This document shows, one piece after another, positions 36,001 to 43,257 of a DNA stretch of 64,000 nucleotides (its first letter is position 1; every line of letters begins with the position of its first letter). The stretch lies in contig NZ_JRAA01000002.1 of NCBI RefSeq assembly GCF_000787395.1, forward strand, positions 558,001-622,000. Direction: 5' to 3'. This stretch comes from Solemya velum gill symbiont (GTDB lineage: Bacteria > Pseudomonadota > Gammaproteobacteria > Chromatiales > Chromatiaceae). The notes beneath the pieces are model-generated. The model was not told the DNA's origin and did not search any database. It was given only the letters and a program-made list of their open reading frames with translations. The position numbers and the translations under genes were made by a program.

Positions 36001-37830
36001 ATGCAGGAAACGTTCGTGCAGAACCAGAATGGTTTCAGAGATGGACTGCAACAACCCGGGCAAGCCATAACAATCTCTTTTTCTGTTCCTGAAGGGAACA
36101 ATGACATCAAATCATTAGATGAATGGCTGATAAACAGACTTGAAGTTGAAATTGATCCGGAACCAGATCAAACAATCGGGCTGATCGAATCCAAATCAAA
36201 AGAAGTCTTCTCTCTTTTCTGGAGAGTTCTCCTCTTAGGGCGCTATTTCCAGCAAACAGCCCGCATCCCCGTTTTTGATCCGGGAATTATACTTTCGGTT
36301 TCACAAAGCCAAGACGATCAAACCAAATGGCAATCAAGGGTAGCTATACCCATGATTGATAACCTCTCCACTAACATTATTCACAAGGCCTATAGCTCTG
36401 CGACAGAGCTAATCCATCATGTATTGAATAATAGCCGTTCGTCCGATACCCCCGATGAGCCGTACAAAATCCTCCAGGAAAATACCCTGAAGCCTCTCCA
36501 GTCAATGATCAGGTCGGGCATTTCTACAATACCCATACTCAAAACCGCTCATCAGAACCATATACCCTTTCGCCACTTGAAGAGCGGGGTATACCAGCTG
36601 GGTTGGGGGTGTAATAAACGTTTGATCGACAGAAGTTCAGTGGATGCTGATTCCAGCATAGGCGTCACATTCACGCATAACAAATTTCAAACAGCAACCA
36701 TGATTCGAATGGCCGGACTTCCTGCTCCGGTTCATGTCATGGTGAAAAGCTATGAAGAAGCGAGGCAGGCTGCTGACAGGCTCGGCTGGCCTCTCGTTGT
36801 CAAACCGGCAAATCTGGACAGAGGAGAAGGTGTTACCGTTGCCATTGCAAACGATGAAAAACTCGAATTTGCATACAAGAGGGCATCAGCCCTCTCTAAA
36901 TCGATACTCGTGGAACGCGAAGTACCGGGTGTCTGTTATCGCGTACTGATTACCAATGGAAAAATGCTGTATGCAATAAAAAGGAGTCCCAGGTCAATTG
37001 AAGGCGATGGCAGGCACAAGGTGACCGAGCTTGTTCGTATGGCGACTGAGGCCAATGACAACAAACCTCCTTGGCTTCAGGAGAAACCCTACCCCCTGGA
37101 TGCCCTCGCGCTGGAATCCATGTCCCTTGCCGGATTCACTACTGATTCCATACCGGAAAAAGGCGAATGGGTACCACTGCGCAGAATTGAGTCAACAGCC
37201 TGGGGTGGACACATTGAAGAGGTGACAGAACTGGTGCATCCGGAAAACCTGCAGATCGCTGAACAGGCTGCATCCTTGTTTCGGCTGTCAAATGCAGGGA
37301 TAGATATCATTTCAAGTGATATCTCACGACCATGGTATGAGAACCAGGCGATCATCAATGAAGTCAATTATGCTCCCTACTTTGGTGGAAATGATATTGC
37401 CAGGTCGGCCATGCCGGCTTACCTGAAAACACTCATTCACGGTGACGGACGGATTCCCATCGAAATTGTTCTAGGCAAGGATTCAGAAATGTCCGAAGCC
37501 CGTTCACGACAACAAGCTCTTCTCAAGCAGGGAGTCGACTGCCACCTGACAAGCCATTCTGAAACATTGAAACCGGATGGGCAACCAATGCCCTTTCCCT
37601 TTCAAAGCCTTTTCAACAGGACCTCTGCCCTGTTGATGAACAGGCATGTTGAGGCACTCGTACTTAGCGTTCAGACGGATGAGTTGTTACACACCGGATT
37701 ACCTGTCAACCAGGTTGACCAGCTGATCCATTTAAATGATGAGATTAGTGATTGGAAGAATCCGGACGTCAGTTCTGAAGCAACCATACAGAAGCTGATA
37801 GAGCAGATTGAACACTATTTAGCTACATAG
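36001..37830 (+). CDS. ATP-grasp ligase related to cyanophycin synthetase, with degenerate Mur-ligase tail
   Basis: A 609-residue protein translationally coupled to the fusion gene; the ATG at 36001 has GGAG eight bases upstream, overriding a GTG at 35995. Residues about 1-190 are a divergent N-terminal domain. An ATP-grasp domain (about 220-480) follows with TFTHNKFQTATMIRMAGLPAP, VVKPANLDRGEGVTV, EREVPGVCYRVLITNGKM, IEGDGRHKVTELV and metal ligands in NEVNYAPYFGG. These track the CphA protein at 31.9 kb motif for motif. The last 120 residues align by eye with the start of the CphA Mur domain (RIPIEIVLGKDS for RIPVAVVTGSNGKTTT), but the P-loop is lost and the rest of the domain is missing. 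It is probably a single-engine amino acid ligase. Confidence 0.8.
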   Translation: MQETFVQNQNGFRDGLQQPGQAITISFSVPEGNNDIKSLDEWLINRLEVEIDPEPDQTIGLIESKSKEVFSLFWRVLLLGRYFQQTARIPVFDPGIILSVSQSQDDQTKWQSRVAIPMIDNLSTNIIHKAYSSATELIHHVLNNSRSSDTPDEPYKILQENTLKPLQSMIRSGISTIPILKTAHQNHIPFRHLKSGVYQLGWGCNKRLIDRSSVDADSSIGVTFTHNKFQTATMIRMAGLPAPVHVMVKSYEEARQAADRLGWPLVVKPANLDRGEGVTVAIANDEKLEFAYKRASALSKSILVEREVPGVCYRVLITNGKMLYAIKRSPRSIEGDGRHKVTELVRMATEANDNKPPWLQEKPYPLDALALESMSLAGFTTDSIPEKGEWVPLRRIESTAWGGHIEEVTELVHPENLQIAEQAASLFRLSNAGIDIISSDISRPWYENQAIINEVNYAPYFGGNDIARSAMPAYLKTLIHGDGRIPIEIVLGKDSEMSEARSRQQALLKQGVDCHLTSHSETLKPDGQPMPFPFQSLFNRTSALLMNRHVEALVLSVQTDELLHTGLPVNQVDQLIHLNDEISDWKNPDVSSEATIQKLIEQIEHYLAT

Positions 37831-38007
37831 CACTCCCACAATCTCTACCAGCGAGATTGTCAATCTGTACGTGTCCACCGGTGCTATTGCGCCGACAGGT
37901 AATCAGGGTCAGTGTAACCACATCCTGGTCACCCTTTGACTTTCGCAGGATGTAAGACAATCGTTTTAGTCACTGACTCTAAACACCTGACACAGCAAAA
38001 TCGAATG

Positions 38008-39315
38008 TTATTCAAACTCCATCATCTTATAAATTCTCGCTGCGTTCCTTAACGAAAGCTCTCTGAAGGTTTTCCACTGCATATAGGCAGACTGATCGAT
38101 TTGATAGGCATCAGTTAAATCGCCACCATCATCAAGAACCTGTTCAACTTTTCCTTGCATATAGACCAGGTAATCTTTTGTAAAAGATGTAACTGTCTGC
38201 ATGTCAGTAACATCACCATGCCCCGGAATAATAATCCCCGGGTTTAATGTCTCAAGCTTGTCCCAGTTTTCTATCCACTCCCCGACACTTGTATGCTCCA
38301 GGATTGGTAGCATGCGTTCGTTAAAAGCGAAATCACCGGAGATTAAGAGATTATTTTCAGGCAACCACAACTGGATATCATCCGGGCTATGGGCATTGCC
38401 AAAATGCTTCAGGATAATTTTTCTTCCTTTAACCGGAAGAGCATACTCGTCACTAAATGTATGGTCGGGCATCAACAGTCGAGACTTGAAATATTTATCC
38501 TTTAAACTGTTCCTGGCCTGCTCGATCACCTGTTCTGAAGTATGCTCCAGAATCTCCGGCGTGTTGTCGTGCGCGATAATTTCAACGCCCTGCTCCTTCC
38601 AGTAACTACCGCCAAATACAGCATGTCCCTGTGCGTTTTCATACACCAGGTACTTGACTGGCAGATCAGTAACCTTCTTGATCTCTTCGTGCATCGCTTG
38701 TGCGAGTAAGTAGCTACCGCCACCGTTAAAAACGACAACCGCATCATCAGCGACGATGAAGCTAAGGTTATTGTTGTGACCCGAATTTTCATAGGTCGAT
38801 GGTTGTGGTGCGCCAATCGCTGAGTAGACACCATCCACAACCTGCTTAGGTCGCTGGTACAGCAGTGTTGTACTATCCAGCGTGCCCATATTCAGATCCA
38901 GGCCTCTCTTTTTCCAATCAAAATAGCCTTCATCATAATTTTTCACATTGGTATAGCCCATCTCCATCAGCGTTTTAGCTGCCAGGGGACTGCGAACATT
39001 CGTACCGCAATAAACAACGATGGGTGTATCAAGTGAGGGAACTGTTTCTGCAATGCGAAACTCCAGCCAGCCCCTGGGAATATTGACATTTTGATATAAA
39101 CCGAGGGTTCCAAGCAGCTTGACTTCAAACTGTGTCCTCACGTCAATAATGACTGCATCTGGTTGCTTGTCGATTAGCTGCATTATCTCGTCAGATGAAA
39201 TACTGCTAATCGATTGATTAGCCGCATCGAGGATTTGTTGTCCGGTAACAGGGGCGTCCTGCGCAAAAATGGCGTTTGAGAACAACAGGCAAAGAATTAG
39301 TAGTCGAGTCTTCAA
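38008..39315 (-). CDS. Periplasmic rhodanese plus metallo-beta-lactamase-fold protein
   Basis: A 435-residue secreted protein with signal peptide MKTRLLILCLLFSNAIFA. Residues about 40-140 are a rhodanese domain with the active-site loop VYCGTNVRSP (Cys103), suited to handling sulfane sulfur. Residues about 155-400 are a metallo-beta-lactamase fold. The later metal-site elements are present (GNAHSPDD, LISGDFAF, IIPGHGD), but the usual HxHxDH ligand motif reads ENAQGH (226-231), so only its last histidine remains. The order resembles SoxH-type and rhodanese-MBL proteins of sulfur oxidisers. Either it binds metal differently or this domain is catalytically changed. Transcribed alone. Confidence 0.8.
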   Translation of the reverse strand: MKTRLLILCLLFSNAIFAQDAPVTGQQILDAANQSISSISSDEIMQLIDKQPDAVIIDVRTQFEVKLLGTLGLYQNVNIPRGWLEFRIAETVPSLDTPIVVYCGTNVRSPLAAKTLMEMGYTNVKNYDEGYFDWKKRGLDLNMGTLDSTTLLYQRPKQVVDGVYSAIGAPQPSTYENSGHNNNLSFIVADDAVVVFNGGGSYLLAQAMHEEIKKVTDLPVKYLVYENAQGHAVFGGSYWKEQGVEIIAHDNTPEILEHTSEQVIEQARNSLKDKYFKSRLLMPDHTFSDEYALPVKGRKIILKHFGNAHSPDDIQLWLPENNLLISGDFAFNERMLPILEHTSVGEWIENWDKLETLNPGIIIPGHGDVTDMQTVTSFTKDYLVYMQGKVEQVLDDGGDLTDAYQIDQSAYMQWKTFRELSLRNAARIYKMMEFE

Positions 39316-39637
39316 GGTTTAAGGCTCCTGCTTCATATTAGTCTGTATGGGGCACCGTAAACGGCACTAAAATCATACGTCAGTCTAACAATATCCATAC
39401 AATCCATTGGCACACACTTCATGCTGGAAAGTTGCTGTAGCATAAATTAAGACTATCCACGTGATATTCACACACACCATTGTCGTAACCAATATTAATC
39501 ACCAATATAAAAACGATACCTGATAGGTCAACTCCTTCAACAAGGAGACAAGAGTCAACGAGGCGATGGCTCTCTCCGCCTAACTAGTTAGTAATGTATA
39601 ATATGCTTATATTTGCTAACGAATGTAAGTGAATCCA
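39316..39637. other. Non-coding gap with promoter-like sequence
   Basis: This 322-bp AT-rich stretch lies between the divergent rhodanese-MBL gene and the truncated hydrolase. It holds a perfect palindrome CTAACTAGTTAG (39580-39591) directly followed by a TATAAT box (39597-39602), likely the promoter and operator of the hydrolase gene. CTCCTT-CAAC-AAGGAG (about 39530-39546) could form a small hairpin. No gene is seen. Confidence 0.5.
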
Positions 39638-39841
39638 ATGAACGCAACTTATGTAAAACAAGCCCTGTTGCTGCTCACCCTCTTGCTACCACTGGGCACC
39701 GCAAGAGCTGAGGTCATTGTCTTTGTACATGGTTATATGGGCAGTGCCAATTCATGGACTGCAAGTGGTATTACTTCCGAGCTCGGCAAGGCCGGCTGGG
39801 TCCATGTCGGACTGCCTGCAACAAGTGATCAACCCAAGGCT
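39638..39841 (+). pseudogene. Alpha/beta hydrolase truncated by an IS3 element
   Basis: The N-terminus of a secreted hydrolase: signal peptide with LLLLTLLLPLGTARA, then EVIVFVHGYMGSANSWTASG, where HGYMGS is the oxyanion-hole region of alpha/beta hydrolases. After about 68 codons the insertion sequence begins and a stop follows. The catalytic serine region and the rest of the fold are missing, and I do not find them on the other side of the element, so DNA was lost as well as interrupted. The ATG at 39638 begins the signal peptide. Confidence 0.8.
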
Positions 39842-39898
39842 TGATCCTCCCCCAATAAGTTGGTCCACCCTTATGATGAGTAAAACGGAGGACCGAAA

Positions 39899-40177
39899 AT
39901 GGGAATCAAACGACACAAACCGGAAGAAATCGTCCAGAAACTGCGGCAAGTTGAAGTCCTGGTTGGACAAGGCACTGCCCGCATCGATGCGATCCGCGAA
40001 ATTGGCATCACTGAGCAGACTTACTACCGCTGGCGCAAAAAGTACGGTGGGATGGGGATTGACCAGTTAAAAGAACTGAAACGGCTACAGAAGGAGAATG
40101 AACGTTTGCGCAAGGCCGTTTCTGATCTGACACTGGATAAGCAGATTCTGTCGGAGGCTGCCAAGGGAAACTTCTGA
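39899..40177 (+). CDS. IS3-family OrfA
   Basis: A 92-residue DNA-binding protein: helix-turn-helix KPEEIVQKLRQVEVLV...GITEQTYYRWRKKYGG, then a leucine-zipper region with KRLQKENERLRKAV. Near its 3' end a slippery heptamer GGGAAAC (40165-40171) lies in phase for -1 frameshifting into the orfB frame, which would give the fused OrfAB transposase. Confidence 0.93.
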   Translation: MGIKRHKPEEIVQKLRQVEVLVGQGTARIDAIREIGITEQTYYRWRKKYGGMGIDQLKELKRLQKENERLRKAVSDLTLDKQILSEAAKGNF

Positions 40178-40218
40178 GCCCCTCGCGTCGCAGGGCCTGT
40201 ATCGAAAACGTTTGTTGC

Positions 40219-41025
40219 ATGATGGCTGTTTCCGAGCGCAGGGCTTGCCGTGTACTCGGACAACATCGCTCAACCCAGCGCCGTATTCCACAGGGGCGTC
40301 GTGATGAAACACGACTTGTCGCTGATATGATCGCTCTAGCAAGGGAGTATGGCCGTTATGGTTACCGTCGTATCGCCGCTCTCCTGAGAGAGGCAGGCTG
40401 GCAAGTTAACGACAAGCGTGTCGAGCGGTTATGGCGACAAGAGGGGCTGAAAATACCTGCCAAGCAGAAGCCGCGTGGCCGTTTATGGCTCAATGATGGC
40501 TCTTGTATCAGACTCCGTGCACAATACAGAAATCATGTCTGGTCCTACGACTTTGTCCACCATAGAACCGATGATGGCAGAGCCTTCCGGACATTGAACC
40601 TGATTGATGAATACAGTCGGGAATGTCTGGCAATCCGGGTGAAACGTAAGTTGAACTCAGCCGATGTCATTGATGTGCTGACTGACCTGTTCATTCTGCG
40701 TGGGGTACCGGCCTATATCCGTTCGGATAACGGCCCCGAGTTTATTGCAGAAGCCGTGAGGAAGTGGATCGCTGCTGTCGGCGCTAAAACGGCATACATC
40801 GAACCAGGCTCACCTTGGGAGAACGGCTACTGCGAGAGCTTCAATGCCCGGTTCAGGGATGAATTGCTCAATGGTGAGGTCTTTTACACGCTACACGAAG
40901 CGAAAGTGATCATTGAACAATGGAGAAAACATTACAACACCAAGCGGCCACATAGCTCGCTGGGCTATCGCCCTCCAGCTCCTGAATCCATCATTCCACT
41001 GGAGCTGAAACCGGCGATGAACTAA
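40219..41025 (+). CDS. IS3-family OrfB transposase
   Basis: A 268-residue DDE integrase-type transposase. It has the HTH_21-like segment YGYRRIAALLREAGW and the catalytic residues in YDFVHHRTDDGR, IRSDNGPEF and ENGYCESFNARFRDELLNGE, the last a family signature. The orfB frame is open back to the GGGAAAC slip site at 40165, so the natural product is probably the OrfA-OrfB fusion. No internal stop is present, so the element may still be active. Confidence 0.93.
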   Translation: MMAVSERRACRVLGQHRSTQRRIPQGRRDETRLVADMIALAREYGRYGYRRIAALLREAGWQVNDKRVERLWRQEGLKIPAKQKPRGRLWLNDGSCIRLRAQYRNHVWSYDFVHHRTDDGRAFRTLNLIDEYSRECLAIRVKRKLNSADVIDVLTDLFILRGVPAYIRSDNGPEFIAEAVRKWIAAVGAKTAYIEPGSPWENGYCESFNARFRDELLNGEVFYTLHEAKVIIEQWRKHYNTKRPHSSLGYRPPAPESIIPLELKPAMN

Positions 41026-41059
41026 CATTCAAACTGGACCACTTGTTGGGGGCAGGTCA

Positions 41060-41459
41060 AACCGGCCTGGCCGTTGTGAACATCATTAATAAAGTGAAAA
41101 AACATAAGGTCGATGTTGATAATGACCTGCTCGAAATATTCCCTCCAAGATCAGTGCATAAAACTCCCACTGAAGTACACGGCCCCCATAAGAAACACAC
41201 ACATCAGGTAGATATCAGTCCTATCGAACCCTGGCTGAACATGGCGAAAAGATTACAAATGGTAGTTGCTGTGCATAGTCATCACATCGAAATAGACATG
41301 CAGGTATTGGCGCGTCATTTAAATTCAGAGAACGAGACGATCAGGAACAACCTACTAAATAGCATCATCGATTTGCATAATGCAGGTTATGAAATACGAA
41401 ATCATCCACATCTGACACATTCAGAGGCCCATCTGATTGGTGATGAAGGATCTACTTAA
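41060..41459 (+). pseudogene. Remnant reading frame downstream of the IS3 element
   Basis: An open frame of about 133 codons that begins inside the right end of the IS and runs to a stop at 41459. It encodes a polar, histidine-rich stretch (HGPHKKHTHQ, VHSHHIEID, RNHPHLTHSEAH) with no recognised domain. Because it has no start of its own outside the IS, it looks like the 3' part of an older gene whose front was removed together with the hydrolase C-terminus. It does not resemble the missing part of an alpha/beta hydrolase. Confidence 0.45.
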
Positions 41460-41538
41460 ATTAGCCTATCACCCAAGCCACTTCGTAATAACCTCAAATG
41501 ATCTGTTGATCCAGAATGTTCCGGAAAATAATATTGCG

Positions 41539-41565
41539 TCTGCTTTTGGCCGAAAGCAGGCTTTC
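41539..41565. repeat. Palindromic repeat, copy 1
   Basis: TCTGCTTTTGGCCGAAAGCA is the diverged core of the dispersed palindrome family described in the findings. Confidence 0.7.
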
Positions 41566-41593
41566 ACGGGTAACTAGTCAGTTCAACCATGCT

Positions 41594-41626
41594 GAACGAC
41601 CGCTTCCGACCCAAAGCGGACGTTTA
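41594..41626. repeat. Palindromic repeat, copy 2
   Basis: GAACGACCGCTTCCGACCC followed by AAAGCGGACGTTTAT. Same design as copies at 44975 and 46354. Confidence 0.85.
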
Positions 41627-41807
41627 TCTATGAAGGATGGCAATGAGGGAAATTATGATATTCCTTTTTCCTGAAAAAAAGGTTTGAATTTCATATCTTC
41701 CTCAAGAATATGATTTGTCCACCAGTCAACGAGGAATTCCAATATGAGTGGAGAAAGTTTGTATTTATTGCCACTCACTACATCTTTGGAAAAATGTTCC
41801 AATGCAA

Positions 41808-42877
41808 CGTGAATTCAATTTCCAAGTGCAACTCAACAGAGTTGGTTAGAGGGCAAGCTGCGGTAGCATAGGTAGCTTCTCTCACCGACCAAAGTTAGAG
41901 GAGCACCATGTACACGCAGCTTACCCAGGAAGAACGATACCAGATTCAGGCACTGATGAAAGCAGGTCACAATCAAACAGAGATAGCCAAGATACTTGGG
42001 CGCCACAAATCCACTGTCAGCCGCGAACTGAGGCGTAACCGTGGCTTGCGCGGCTATCGCCCCAAACAGGCCCATCGGCTGTCTGTAGAGCGCCGTCAGA
42101 GCAAGAGCCAGCCCCGTATTGCCACTACCCACTGGGAGCGAGTCGAGCATCTGTTGCGCGAGGACTGGAGTCCGGAACAAATCAGCCTGTGGCTGTGCAA
42201 TGAGGCTGACATTCAAATCTCTCATGAGTGGATTTACCAGTACGTTCTCCAGAACAAATCCATGGGCGGTAACCTATACCGCCACCTGCGTTGCCAGAAG
42301 CAGCGTCGAAAGCGCTATGGCAGCTATAGCCGCCGAGGGCAACTGATTAACCGAGTCAGCATCGATGAACGTCCTGCCGTGGTTGATGAGCGTTCACGCT
42401 TCGGTGATTGGGAGCTTGATACCATTATCGGAAAAGGCCACAAACAGGCCATCGTTTCAATCACCGAGCGTAAATCCCGATTGACGCTCATCCATAAGGT
42501 GGAGAGAAAAACCGCCAGCAACGTCACCAGCGCTATCCTCAAACTGCTCAAACCCATCGCCGGCCGCGTTCACACGCTGACCTCAGATAATGGTAAGGAA
42601 TTCGCCGGTCACGAGACCATCGCTAAAGGCCTCAGTGCCAGGTTCTTCTTTGCCCATCCCTATGCCTCCTGGGAACGTGGCTTGAATGAGAACACCAATG
42701 GACTCATTCGCCAATACTTCCCAAAGCATCGGGACTTTACAACCATCACTCAGGCGGAAATCAACCAGGTGATGAATAAACTGAACAATCGTCCCCGAAA
42801 ATGTCTTGGCATTAAAACGCCCAATCAAGTATTTTTCGGGATTAACCCATCCGTTGCACTAGTGAGTTGAATCCGCG
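41808..42877 (+). mobile_element. IS30-family insertion sequence, copy 2 (1070 bp)
   Basis: Same element as at 28064-29133, with a CAA target duplication at 41805-41807 and 42878-42880. Inserted into the hemerythrin gene, antisense to it. Confidence 0.95.
41908..42870 (+). CDS. IS30-family transposase, copy 2
   Basis: The protein is identical to the one at 28164 (320 residues, helix-turn-helix plus DDE core with NENTNGLIRQYFPK). The only base change I noticed is a silent GAA to GAG at 42412-42414. The near-identity implies very recent transposition. Confidence 0.96.
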   Translation: MYTQLTQEERYQIQALMKAGHNQTEIAKILGRHKSTVSRELRRNRGLRGYRPKQAHRLSVERRQSKSQPRIATTHWERVEHLLREDWSPEQISLWLCNEADIQISHEWIYQYVLQNKSMGGNLYRHLRCQKQRRKRYGSYSRRGQLINRVSIDERPAVVDERSRFGDWELDTIIGKGHKQAIVSITERKSRLTLIHKVERKTASNVTSAILKLLKPIAGRVHTLTSDNGKEFAGHETIAKGLSARFFFAHPYASWERGLNENTNGLIRQYFPKHRDFTTITQAEINQVMNKLNNRPRKCLGIKTPNQVFFGINPSVALVS

Positions 42878-43237
42878 CAATAATGAAGTCTCCGTGTGAT
42901 TCCTTATGTTGATCAAAATCTGGATAACCATGTTTTTTCATCAACATTTCTTCATATTTCAGATGAAGTTCTGCATATTCCACCATTTTAGACAGAATTT
43001 CTTGATCTGGTTCATATTGATGTCCATCTTCATGATTGGCAGACAACTTGTTTATCATTGTGACGATCATCTGGTGTTGTTCATCTAATTTGCTTACACC
43101 AACACTGTATTCATCAGTCCAGTTAATTCTGTTCACTCTATTACCCACTTTGAAAACTTCACCATCGCAATTTAACACATACAATTATCATATTAATAGT
43201 CGATTGATTCGTTTCGTCTTGAACAGATTTTCCGTGT

Positions 43238-43257
43238 GAATGACCGCTTTTGGCTGC
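43238..43257. repeat. Palindromic repeat, copy 3, left half
   Basis: GAATGACCGCTTTTGGCTGC. Its right half, GCAGCCGAAAGCAGTCGTTC, lies at 44475-44494 on the far side of an IS30-family element. Confidence 0.85.

Larger units (their letters stand above)
39842..41059 (+). mobile_element. IS3-family element (IS407-like ends), 1218 bp
   Basis: The terminal inverted repeats are TGATCCTCCCCCAATAAGTT on the left and TGACCTGCCCCCAACAAGT on the complement of the right, both continuing into GGTCCA. The TGACCTGCCCCC end is typical of the IS407 subgroup. Flanking bases (GGCT left, AACC right) do not form the expected 4-bp target duplication, so one or both sides have been rearranged since insertion. Confidence 0.9.
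41653..43133 (-). pseudogene. Bacteriohemerythrin gene split by IS30
   Basis: The 5' part lies at 42878-43133 and the 3' part at 41653-41807; the IS30 copy at 41808-42877 separates them. Removing the IS and one copy of the CAA duplication joins the parts in frame (DFII + ALEHFSKD) and restores a complete hemerythrin of about 137 residues. All diiron ligands are then present: DEQH, AELHLKYEE, FDQHKESH and TNHILEED. Hemerythrins bind O2 or NO. The GTG at 43133 gives the canonical N-terminus NRINWTDEYSVGVSKLDEQH; a longer frame to 43184 is possible. The gene is inactivated in this genome. Confidence 0.9.

Noticed and set aside
41833-42225. Long open frame antisense to the IS30 transposase (also at 28089-28481)
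   Set aside because: It is present in both IS copies only as the complement of the transposase N-terminus, with no family match and no ribosome-binding site.
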